A DNA stretch of 64,000 nt from Sideroxyarcus sp. Lineage in GTDB: Bacteria; Pseudomonadota; Gammaproteobacteria; Burkholderiales; Gallionellaceae. Of this stretch, positions 20,811-28,148 are shown piece after piece. Each line of letters begins with the position of its first letter. Positions within the stretch are counted from its first letter, which is position 1. Below the pieces are notes generated by a model, which was not told where the DNA came from, searched no databases, and saw only the letters and a list, made by a program, of their open reading frames with translations. The position numbers were made by a program, and so were the translations under genes. The stretch lies in contig JAUSBR010000002.1 in the NCBI GenBank assembly GCA_030651895.1, positions 1 to 64,000 on the forward strand, written 5' to 3'.

Positions 20811-22157
20811 ATGAATTCATCCCTGCTTGCCACCCAGACCGGTCACTCGCATCTGCGCCGCCTCTTCTTGCTGCGCTGCGGCGCCATCCTCGCGCAGTTC
20901 GCAACACTGATTCTGGTGCACCGCTTCCTGAGCCACGACTTCGCCTGGGTACCGATGCTGGGGGCCGTAGGATTTCTGGCGGCGGTGAACGCACTGACCT
21001 GGTGGCGGCTTTCGCTAAACCTCCCGGTCGGCAATCTGGAGCTGTTCCTGCAATTGAGCGTGGATGTGCTGGTGCTGACGGTGCTGCTCTACTACGGCGG
21101 TGGCTCGACCAATCCCTTCGTCTCGCTCTACCTGTTGCCACTGGTGATCGCCGCCGCCACGCTGACACGCCGCCACACCTGGGGCATGGCCGCACTGACG
21201 CTGGCGTGTTACAGCCTGTTGATGGTGTGGTATGTACCGCTGCCGAGCGGGAACACATCCGCCGATCAGGCTGTATCGATGCAGGGTATGGACCACTCGC
21301 ATCACGACATGAGCTCGATGCAGCCAGCGTCCTCGGCCGCAGCCCCGATCGAGGAGGCCTTCAATACGCATGTGCTCGGCATGTGGCTAGGGTTCGTCAT
21401 CAGCGCCGTGGTGGTGGCCTACTTCGCCGTGGAGATGTCCCGCGCGGTGCGAGTCCGTGATGCGCAGCTCAGACGTGTACGCGAGGAAACCCTGCGCAAC
21501 GAGCGCATCGTCGCGCTGGGCACACAGGCGGCTGGGGCGGCACACGAATTGGGCACCCCGCTTGCCACCATGTCGGTCGTCATCGGCGAGATGCGTCACG
21601 ACTGCACCTCGCCCGAACAGCAAGAGGATCTAAAAATCCTCGACGAACAGGTGAAAAGCTGCAAACGTATCCTCGGCTCCCTGCTTTCGCACGCGCAGGA
21701 GACCAGCGACGAACTGTCGCTGGAGGAGTACATCCGCAACGTACTGGACGAGTGGCAACTGCTACGCCCCACGGTCCACTATCGCTTCAAGCTCGACGGC
21801 ATTCAGCCGTCGCCGCGCTTGCGCGCCGACCCGGCACTGCGCTCCGCGCTGCTGAATCTGCTCAACAACGCCGCCGATGCCTCGGGTGCCTCGCCCGATG
21901 AAATGACCATCCTGCTGCGCTGGAACGAAGAACGCATCGTGCTGGAGATCCACGACCACGGCCCCGGTCTCACCCCCGAAGCCGCCGCCCGCGCCGGCTC
22001 AGCCTTCTTCACCACCAAACAGGAAGGCCGCGGCCTCGGCCTGTTCCTCGCCAACGCCACGCTGGAACGCATGGGCGGTAGCGTGCGTCTGTCCAACCGC
22101 GAAGGCGGCGGCGCGACAACCGAAGTGACGATCCCCTTGCGCGGGAGAAAAGCATGA
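20811..22157 (+). CDS. regB: RegB/PrrB-type redox sensor histidine kinase
   Basis: The 448-residue protein has six predicted membrane helices (residues about 17-40, 47-67, 75-96, 101-118, 124-145, 186-208). The quinone-site motif GGGSTNPFVSLYLLP lies between helices 3 and 4. The H-box is AAGAAHELGTPLATM with His245. Cys284 (EQVKSCKRIL) may correspond to the redox Cys of Rhodobacter RegB. The N, G1 and G2 boxes follow (LLNNAADAS, DHGPGL, GRGLGLFLA). RegB controls a redox/respiratory regulon through RegA. Unusually, the periplasmic loop 5-6 contains MQGMDHSHHDMSSM (157-170). ATG 20811 is divergent from the copper receptor gene. Confidence 0.92.
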   Translation: MNSSLLATQTGHSHLRRLFLLRCGAILAQFATLILVHRFLSHDFAWVPMLGAVGFLAAVNALTWWRLSLNLPVGNLELFLQLSVDVLVLTVLLYYGGGSTNPFVSLYLLPLVIAAATLTRRHTWGMAALTLACYSLLMVWYVPLPSGNTSADQAVSMQGMDHSHHDMSSMQPASSAAAPIEEAFNTHVLGMWLGFVISAVVVAYFAVEMSRAVRVRDAQLRRVREETLRNERIVALGTQAAGAAHELGTPLATMSVVIGEMRHDCTSPEQQEDLKILDEQVKSCKRILGSLLSHAQETSDELSLEEYIRNVLDEWQLLRPTVHYRFKLDGIQPSPRLRADPALRSALLNLLNNAADASGASPDEMTILLRWNEERIVLEIHDHGPGLTPEAAARAGSAFFTTKQEGRGLGLFLANATLERMGGSVRLSNREGGGATTEVTIPLRGRKA

Positions 22158-22693
22158 ACCAGGCAGAACGTGCCTCGCTGTTGCTGGTGGACGACGACGC
22201 GACATTCCGCACGGTATTATCGCGCGCGCTGGAGAAACGCGGATTCGCGGTGACCACAGCGAACAGCGTGGAGCAGGCCCTGCCGCTGGCCGTCGCCAAC
22301 CCGCCGGAGTATGCCGTGCTCGACCTGAAGATGGACGGCGTTTCCGGACTGGTGCTGGTGCAGAAGCTGCATGAACTCGACCCCGCCACGCGCATCGTGA
22401 TGCTGACCGGTTATGCCAGCATCGCCACCGCCGTGGAAGCGATAAAACTGGGCGCGACGCAATATCTATCCAAACCGGCCAACGCCGACGAGATCGTCGC
22501 CGCCTTTGGCCACAACGCCAGTACTGATGTTCGTTTCGAAGCACAACCCGCCACGGTGGAACGGCTGGAATGGGAACACATCCAGCGCGTGCTACGCGAG
22601 AACGGCGACAACATCTCCGCCACTGCACGCGTGCTCAATATGCACCGCCGCACCCTGCAGCGCAAACTGGCAAAACGCCCGACCGGACTTTGA
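22154..22693 (+). CDS. regA: RegA/PrrA-type response regulator
   Basis: The 179-residue protein has a receiver domain (LVDDDATF; phosphoacceptor Asp57 in YAVLDLKMDG; Thr in VMLTGYASI; Lys in YLSKPANAD). A short linker leads to a C-terminal Fis-type helix-turn-helix (WEHIQRVLRENGDNISATA, NMHRRTLQRKL), the ActR/RegA layout. It overlaps regB by 4 nt (ATGA), so sensor and regulator are translationally coupled. Confidence 0.94.
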   Translation: MNQAERASLLLVDDDATFRTVLSRALEKRGFAVTTANSVEQALPLAVANPPEYAVLDLKMDGVSGLVLVQKLHELDPATRIVMLTGYASIATAVEAIKLGATQYLSKPANADEIVAAFGHNASTDVRFEAQPATVERLEWEHIQRVLRENGDNISATARVLNMHRRTLQRKLAKRPTGL

Positions 22694-22774
22694 CCCGCCA
22701 TTAGCACCCGCCTGCCCCGGAGTTCGAGTTAGAATCGCGGGACTGAATCCACTGCAAAGAATCCGAAGGACGCC

Positions 22775-23641
22775 ATGAACGATAAGAAAGTCGATTTGAG
22801 AGCAGCTGTTCGCAACCTGAACAGTCTGCCCGCGATGCCGGTCATCGCCCAGAAGTTGCTGGCATTGAAACTGGACAGCGACGAAGGCGAACGCCAGATG
22901 ATGCTGTTGATCGCGCAAGACCCGATGATCTCTGCCAAGATCATCGGCTTGGCTAACTCACCTTTGCTCGGTGCTTCGCGCCATATCACCGCCGTCAAGG
23001 ATGCCGCCATGATGCTGGGGTTGACCCGCGTCAAATCGGTCGCCACCGGCATCGCCGTCATGTCACTGGTGAATAAACCCATCGGCAGATTCGATCCGCA
23101 GGAACTGTGGATGCACAACCTTGGCGTCGCATTCGCCATGCTGCCGGTGGTGCGCGCTATGCCCGCCAGAAACCGCCCGGCGGACGACCAGATATTCCTC
23201 GCCGGCATGCTGCACGACATCGGTTATCTGGCGCTGGCGCATCTGGACCCGGAACGCAGCGACGACCTGCACACCCGGCTGGTGATCGAGGAAAGCAGAC
23301 CCGCGATAGAAGTGGAACGTGAACTATTGGAAGTAACACACGATGAGCTAGGAGCGGAACTGGCAAAGCACTGGAACCTGCCGGAAGAGATCGTCGCGGT
23401 GATACGCTATCACCACACGCCGGATGCCGAGGAGGCCAGCGAGGCGCAACCGCTGGTACGCATCGTCAACATCACCGAGCGCCTGATCCCCTCATTCGGA
23501 TTGCGTGAATTCGTCGGACATCATATCGCTGATGAAGAGTGGGAGGCGCTGGGCATCGACCCGAATCAGGCCGCGGAGATCGCGGCGCATGCCGCCGAGC
23601 AGGCCGAACAAGCGACGCAGTTCGCCAGCACCTTTAGCTGA
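22775..23641 (+). CDS. HDOD-domain signalling protein
   Basis: The 288-residue cytoplasmic protein has an HDOD domain (about residues 10-210): LNSLPAMPVIAQKLLALK, ISAKIIGLANSPLLG, FLAGMLHDIGYLALAHL. HDOD proteins are HD-related but usually lack hydrolase activity and act in signalling networks with c-di-GMP or chemosensory systems. The partner is not evident. It is convergent with, and overlaps by 8 bp, the CZB-domain gene. Confidence 0.88.
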   Translation: MNDKKVDLRAAVRNLNSLPAMPVIAQKLLALKLDSDEGERQMMLLIAQDPMISAKIIGLANSPLLGASRHITAVKDAAMMLGLTRVKSVATGIAVMSLVNKPIGRFDPQELWMHNLGVAFAMLPVVRAMPARNRPADDQIFLAGMLHDIGYLALAHLDPERSDDLHTRLVIEESRPAIEVERELLEVTHDELGAELAKHWNLPEEIVAVIRYHHTPDAEEASEAQPLVRIVNITERLIPSFGLREFVGHHIADEEWEALGIDPNQAAEIAAHAAEQAEQATQFASTFS

Positions 23642-24089
23642 CGCTCCAAACCTGCTTGTTGATCGACTCATTGAGTTCTGTGATGGTGATCAGCACGCGG
23701 CGCAGGGACTGGGACAACTCGCTCTTGCGCATACGCTCGGCAGCGATCCAGCTACCAGCCTGAATCATCGCCAACACCTCGGAAGCCAGCAGGTGGAATT
23801 CGGCATGCGCCTCGTGCAAACGGCCGAAGGAACGCAGCTGACCGAAACGCGATGCGCCTACGCCTTTGAGCCAGCGCTCCAGTTCGCAGCACTGCCCCAA
23901 CTCGGTCAGGTCGGAAAGGGAATGCGGCAATTCGCCGTGCACGAAATCCTTCACCCTGCCGAAGAACAACACATGTGATTCTGCCACGCCCACAAAATCG
24001 ATACCGATAGGCGAGTCGTCCGGTGCCTGCATCATGCTGCCCGGGATTCTGCCGATCTCTTGAACTGCTCTTTCGCTGGTTACTTGCAT
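23634..24089 (-). CDS. CZB (chemoreceptor zinc-binding) domain protein
   Basis: The 151-residue soluble protein consists mainly of a CZB-like four-helix domain: VLFFGRVKDFVHGEL (first His), QCCELERWLKG (Cys) and FGRLHEAHAEFH (two His). CZB domains bind zinc through 3 His and 1 Cys and regulate receptors or diguanylate cyclases; here no output domain is attached. ATG 24089 is chosen because AGGAG lies 6 nt upstream; ATG 24095 would leave no spacing. Confidence 0.83.
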   Translation of the reverse strand: MQVTSERAVQEIGRIPGSMMQAPDDSPIGIDFVGVAESHVLFFGRVKDFVHGELPHSLSDLTELGQCCELERWLKGVGASRFGQLRSFGRLHEAHAEFHLLASEVLAMIQAGSWIAAERMRKSELSQSLRRVLITITELNESINKQVWSVS

Positions 24090-24137
24090 GGTCATCTCCT
24101 GAATGGATCGCTAAGATGGCCGCATTGTCTGCCCCAA

Positions 24138-24269
24138 CGACTAGTCGAAACAATATGCCGTACGGACTAGACCGTGCCTATACCCCCCCGCAGCGTATCT
24201 ATACCTTTATCTAGTCCGCTGTCTGCAAGCCGCATGCCTGCTATAATCCAGCCTCATGACAACACTAGT
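24138..24269. promoter_or_regulatory. CTAG-rich cis-regulatory cluster, including copy 2 of the 21-bp motif
   Basis: The intergenic DNA between the CZB gene and the carboxypeptidase-like gene holds a 10-bp palindrome CGACTAGTCG (24138-24147). The motif CAATATGCCG-N3-GGACTAGA is at 24151-24171. A perfect 9-bp inverted repeat CGGACTAGA/TCTAGTCCG lies at 24163-24171 and 24210-24218, and another ACTAGT at 24264-24269. Four CTAG sites within about 130 bp is exceptional for this genome. A dimeric regulator binding several half-sites is the likely reading; its identity is unknown. Confidence 0.5.
24220..24247 (+). promoter_or_regulatory. Candidate promoter of the DacA/DacC-like gene
   Basis: A perfect -10 TATAAT (24242-24247) has a weak -35 TGTCTG (24220-24225) at 16 bp. 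It overlaps the right arm of the CTAG inverted repeat by position, so a bound regulator could act directly on this promoter. The leader to ATG 24332 would be about 75 nt. Confidence 0.45.
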
Positions 24270-24331
24270 CATACAAGACTCGCGCCAGACACGAGCACAG
24301 CAAATCCTCATCACCAACCTATTGATCCCCC

Positions 24332-25465
24332 ATGAAGTTATTTCTGAAACTGATCATCACCCTGTTCTCGACACTGGCATTCTCGCAAGAACCCCCAGCA
24401 CCTTCTTCCACCATCGCCGCCGATTCATACGCGCTGTATGATTACACCAGCGGCCAGTTCCTGGTCGAACAGAACGCGAACAAGCATATCCCTCCCGCGC
24501 ACCTGACCAAGCTGATGACAGCCTATGTCGTGTTCGGCGCGATCAAGCAGGGCAAACTGTCGCTCACCCAGCGTCTCACTCCTTCGGCCTATGCCACCCG
24601 CATCCAGAGCGAAGAGTCGCGCATGTTCCTGAGCACGGGCAAAGATGTGGCTGTGGAAGAATTGCTGCGCGGACTGATTGTGCAATCGGCCAACGATGCC
24701 GCGCGCGTGCTGGCCGAAGTGATCGCCAACCACGAGATGGCGCTGGCCGACACGATGAACAGCGAAGCACAACGCATGGGACTGAAGGACACCCACTTCG
24801 TCAACGCCACCGGCCTGCCCGATGCGCAGCACTACAGCAGCGCGCACGACCTGGCCCTGATCTCCGCCGCGCTGATCCGCGACTTCCCCGAGTTCTACTT
24901 CATCTTTGCGCAGCGCGAATACCAGTACAACAGCATCAACCAGTTTAACCGCAACCGCCTGCTGTGGCTGGACCCGTTCGTGGACGGACTGGCGACCGGC
25001 TATAGCGAGACCGACGATTTCTACCTGGCCGCTTCCGCCAAACGCGACGAACGCCGCCTGATCTCGGTGGTGATCGGCACCGACACCGAGAAACTGCGCA
25101 GCAGCGAAAGCCAGCGCCTGCTGAACTACGGCTTCCAGAATTTCGAAGCCATCAAACTCTATTCCAAGGACCAGCCCGTCAGCGACAAGCGTATCTGGAA
25201 GGGCACCGACAAGCACCTCAAGCTCGGCTTCCGCGCGGATCGATACATCACCATCCCCAAAGGCCAGCGCGCTGCACTCAAAGCGACACTGGAGACCCGG
25301 CAGCCCATCCTCGCGCCGGTCAACCGCGGCCAGCAGATTGGCACACTGCACCTGACCCTTGGCGATGCCCCCTATCTCGACCTGCCTGTCGTGGCACTGG
25401 ACGATGTGCGTCTGGCGAATGTATTCTCCCGAGGAGTGGATAACATCCGATTGCTGTTCCAATAA
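24332..25465 (+). CDS. DacA/DacC-family D,D-carboxypeptidase homologue, predicted catalytically inactive
   Basis: The 377-residue protein has a short signal peptide (ending FSTLAFSQ), a peptidase S11 domain (about residues 28-265) and the PBP5 C-terminal beta domain (about 270-365). Overall conservation is good, but motif 1 SxxK reads HLTK (His57 for the nucleophilic Ser; codon CAC at 24500-24502). Motif 3 KTG reads ATG (Ala221). Motif 2 SxN is kept (S119-A-N121). Loss of the nucleophile and the KTG Lys predicts no acyl-enzyme chemistry, so a peptidoglycan-binding or regulatory role is possible. It is followed 10 bp later by dat, as in the usual dacC-dat-ybeD-lipB operon. Confidence 0.9.
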   Translation: MKLFLKLIITLFSTLAFSQEPPAPSSTIAADSYALYDYTSGQFLVEQNANKHIPPAHLTKLMTAYVVFGAIKQGKLSLTQRLTPSAYATRIQSEESRMFLSTGKDVAVEELLRGLIVQSANDAARVLAEVIANHEMALADTMNSEAQRMGLKDTHFVNATGLPDAQHYSSAHDLALISAALIRDFPEFYFIFAQREYQYNSINQFNRNRLLWLDPFVDGLATGYSETDDFYLAASAKRDERRLISVVIGTDTEKLRSSESQRLLNYGFQNFEAIKLYSKDQPVSDKRIWKGTDKHLKLGFRADRYITIPKGQRAALKATLETRQPILAPVNRGQQIGTLHLTLGDAPYLDLPVVALDDVRLANVFSRGVDNIRLLFQ

Positions 25466-25475
25466 GGAGCAACAC

Positions 25476-26330
25476 ATGACTGTGTATCTGAACGGCCGAT
25501 TCATGCCGATCGAAGAAGCTAGCGTCCCCGTGCTGGATCGCGGTTTCATCTTCGGCGACGGCGTCTACGAAGTCATCCCCGTCTACTCGCGCCGCGCCTT
25601 CCGCATGTCGGAACACCTCAAGCGCCTGCAACACAGTCTCGACGGCATCAAGTTGCCGAACCCGCACAGCGAGAGTGAGTGGACCGGCATCCTCAACGAG
25701 CTCATCAGGCGCAACTCGCCCGAAGACCAATACCTTTACCTGCACATCACGCGCGGCGTCGCCAAGCGCGACCATGCTTTTCCCAATCCGCCCGTGCCGC
25801 CTACCGTGTTCGTGCTGAGCAACCCGCTCACCACACCGCCGGCCGAATTGCTCGCCAGCGGCATCGCCTGTATCACCGTCGTCGACAACCGCTGGTTGCG
25901 CTGCGACATCAAGGCCATCGCGCTGTTGCCAAACGTGCTGCTGCGCCAGGCCGCGGTCGAAGCCGGCTGCGCCGAAGCCATCCTCATCCGCGACGACTCA
26001 TTCCTCACTGAAGGCGCGGCCAGCAACATCTTCGCGGTGAAGAACGGCACGTTGCTCGCACCGCCCAAAGATAACCTGATGCTGCCCGGCATCACCTACG
26101 ACGTCATCCTCGAACTCGCTGCCGCGAACAACATCCCGCATGAAGTGCGCAAGGTGAGCAAGGCGGAAGTGTTCAATGCCGACGAACTGTTGCTCAGCTC
26201 CAGCACCAAGGAAGTGCTCGCCATCACCACGCTGGATGGCAAACCGGTAGGCAATGGAAAGCCCGGCGCGATGTTTGCCCGGCTGCATACGCTCTATCAG
26301 GATTTCAAACGGGACGTGATGCGCAAATGA
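25476..26330 (+). CDS. dat: D-amino acid aminotransferase (class IV PLP fold)
   Basis: The 284-residue protein is a fold-type IV PLP enzyme, with the start MTVYLNGRFMPIEEASVPVLDRG. The catalytic Lys is in RCDIKAIALLPNVL, EGAASNIFAV sits near the cofactor phosphate, and LPGITYDVI follows. By family and by its place between dacC and lipB it is the D-alanine/D-glutamate transaminase; branched-chain transaminase activity cannot be excluded. ATG 25476 follows AAGGAGC. The stop overlaps the next start (ATGA). Confidence 0.88.
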   Translation: MTVYLNGRFMPIEEASVPVLDRGFIFGDGVYEVIPVYSRRAFRMSEHLKRLQHSLDGIKLPNPHSESEWTGILNELIRRNSPEDQYLYLHITRGVAKRDHAFPNPPVPPTVFVLSNPLTTPPAELLASGIACITVVDNRWLRCDIKAIALLPNVLLRQAAVEAGCAEAILIRDDSFLTEGAASNIFAVKNGTLLAPPKDNLMLPGITYDVILELAAANNIPHEVRKVSKAEVFNADELLLSSSTKEVLAITTLDGKPVGNGKPGAMFARLHTLYQDFKRDVMRK

Positions 26331-26596
26331 TCGACCCCAAAGACTCCCTCATCGAATACCCCAGCGACTTCCCGATCAAAGTGTTCGGCGAAGCCAAGCC
26401 GGGTTTCGCGCAAGCTGTCGCCATCGTCGTGCAAGGGCATGCGCCGGACTTCGACGCGACCAGTATCGAGACGCGCAGCAGCACCGGCGCAAAATACATC
26501 AGCCTCACCTGCACCATCCGCGCCACCTCGCGCGAACAGCTCGACAATCTGTACCGCGACCTGACTTCCCACCCGATGGTCAAAATGGTGCTCTGA
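26327..26596 (+). CDS. ybeD: YbeD family (DUF493) protein
   Basis: The 89-residue protein has the YbeD/DUF493 ACT-like fold (LIEYPSDFPIKVFGEA, GKYISLTCTIRA-like segment, LYRDLTSHPMVKMVL). The family is found beside lipB in many Proteobacteria, with a suggested link to lipoate metabolism. It overlaps dat by ATGA and lies 5 bp before lipB. Confidence 0.92.
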   Translation: MIDPKDSLIEYPSDFPIKVFGEAKPGFAQAVAIVVQGHAPDFDATSIETRSSTGAKYISLTCTIRATSREQLDNLYRDLTSHPMVKMVL

Positions 26597-26601
26597 AGCC
26601 A

Positions 26602-27249
26602 ATGCAACATCCACCGATACACATCAAGGCACTGGGTATGGTCGACTACGAGCCGACCTGGCGCGCCATGCAGAAGTTCACCGCCGAGCGCACCGCCGAC
26701 ACCGTGGACGAGATCTGGCTGGTGCAGCACCCGCCCACCTACACGCAGGGTCAGGCTGGCAAGCCGGAACACCTGCTGCACCAGACCCATATCCCCGTCG
26801 TAAAGATCGACCGCGGCGGCCAGATCACCTTCCATGGCCCCGGCCAGATCGTCGCCTACCTGCTGCTCGACCTGCGCCGCTGGAAGATCAACGTGCGCGA
26901 ACTGGTGCGCCTGATGGAGCAGGCCGTCATCGATCTGCTCGCCGAATACGGCGTGAAAGCGGAAGGCCGCGAGGATGCGCCCGGCGTGTATGTCGGCGAT
27001 GCCAAGATCGCCGCACTGGGCCTGAAGATCAAGAATGGCTGCAGCTACCACGGCCTGTCGTTCAACGTCGACATGGATCTCTCCCCCTTCGACAACATCA
27101 ACCCCTGCGGCTATCAGGGCCTGCGCGTCACCCAGGCCATCGAGTTCGGCATCGCCGTGCCATGGGAAGAGCTGCAAGCGCAACTCACGCAGAACCTGGT
27201 GCATGGCATGCAAAAACATCTGGATAGAAAGCGGCAAGCCGAACAGTGA
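26602..27249 (+). CDS. lipB: Octanoyl-[ACP]:protein N-octanoyltransferase
   Basis: LipB moves octanoate from acyl carrier protein to lipoyl domains. The 215-residue protein has the family motifs DEIWLVQHPPTYTQGQAGK, DRGGQITFHGPGQIVAYLLLD, PGVYVGDAKIAALGLKI and the active-site region FNVDMDLSPFDNINPCGY, with the catalytic Cys in NPCG and Lys in AKIAALG. The usual partner lipA does not follow; two small orphan genes do. Confidence 0.96.
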   Translation: MQHPPIHIKALGMVDYEPTWRAMQKFTAERTADTVDEIWLVQHPPTYTQGQAGKPEHLLHQTHIPVVKIDRGGQITFHGPGQIVAYLLLDLRRWKINVRELVRLMEQAVIDLLAEYGVKAEGREDAPGVYVGDAKIAALGLKIKNGCSYHGLSFNVDMDLSPFDNINPCGYQGLRVTQAIEFGIAVPWEELQAQLTQNLVHGMQKHLDRKRQAEQ

Positions 27250-27596
27250 TGATGGCTTCTGCAGCCAATCCTTTCAGCGCCAAATGGACCGCGACAGGCA
27301 ACAAGCTCTGTCTCGGAAAATGGGAGATCAGCCACCTCGGCAAACCGCTCAAGCTCGACACTGCGCGCGCCGAGGAAGACATGGGGACCTATGCCATCTA
27401 CAGCTTCATCTATCCAGACGACGACATCTTCGCCGAGGGATTGAAGGAAGAGGAGTGGATCATCGAGAACCTCGACTGGCTGACGCAGATATTCCTGGCG
27501 CACGACATTCCCACCGACGAGGCGCACTTCCGCTTCTTCTATCGGGCGGTGAACAGGCAGGATTGGCGCTGCGGCAGTTGCGGGGGATGCATGTAG
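27249..27596 (+). CDS. Small acidic protein with C-terminal Cys cluster, unknown
   Basis: The 115-residue protein starts at ATG 27249, overlapping the lipB stop (TGATG); ATG 27252 is an alternative. It has no signal peptide or membrane segment. The middle is acidic (PDDDIFAEGLKEEEW) and the last residues are WRCGSCGGCM, a three-Cys tail that could bind metal or an Fe-S cluster. No family was recognised. Coupling to lipB suggests co-expression with lipoate synthesis genes. Confidence 0.7.
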   Translation: MMASAANPFSAKWTATGNKLCLGKWEISHLGKPLKLDTARAEEDMGTYAIYSFIYPDDDIFAEGLKEEEWIIENLDWLTQIFLAHDIPTDEAHFRFFYRAVNRQDWRCGSCGGCM

Positions 27597-27627
27597 CTGG
27601 CCCGGCACCATTCAGCAGGAGGCGAAT

Positions 27628-28056
27628 ATGAGTAAGCAAACGAATCAGGATGATATTTACGCCGGACTGCGCCAGTTGGCGGACTCGGCCTTCCCCAAAC
27701 GCTGCAAGTTCTGCGGCCGCGAATACCTGAACTCCGCCGAGTTCCTTGCCGCCACCCGCCCCTTGCGCACGAACGCCAGCGGACTGAAACAAAGCCATGA
27801 CGATGACGGCCACGAAATCGTGGAACTGTTTCGCAACTGCGTCTGCGGCTCCACCCTGCTTGAAAGCTTCTGGAACCGCCGCGACCTCAGCGATGAGGGA
27901 CTCACGCGCCGCAAGCGATTCCGCGACATGACCGACAAACTGGTCGCCGGGGGCTGCCCCACAGAAACAGCCCGCGACGAGCTGCTCAAATTCATGCGCG
28001 GACAACCGAACGAGCTGATGAACTTGGCAAAGCGCATGGGCGCCGAAAAGCAGTAG
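27628..28056 (+). CDS. Cytoplasmic protein with CxxC and CxC motifs, unknown
   Basis: ATG 27628 follows AGGAGGCG. The 142-residue protein has CKFCGREY (about residues 26-33) and NCVCGSTLLESFWNRRDL (about 71-88), a spacing consistent with a zinc ribbon or Fe-S site. A charged helical C-terminus follows (about 95-142). No membrane segment or signal is present. It is the last gene of the dac-dat-ybeD-lipB run and converges on addA. Function is not recognised. Confidence 0.7.
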   Translation: MSKQTNQDDIYAGLRQLADSAFPKRCKFCGREYLNSAEFLAATRPLRTNASGLKQSHDDDGHEIVELFRNCVCGSTLLESFWNRRDLSDEGLTRRKRFRDMTDKLVAGGCPTETARDELLKFMRGQPNELMNLAKRMGAEKQ

Positions 28057-28148
28057 CGGATTGCAGACGTCATGAACTGGATGAACAAACTGCTTAGTGC
28101 AACAGCCCGCGAGACCTTCTACCTGCGTTGGTTCGACTACACCATTTA

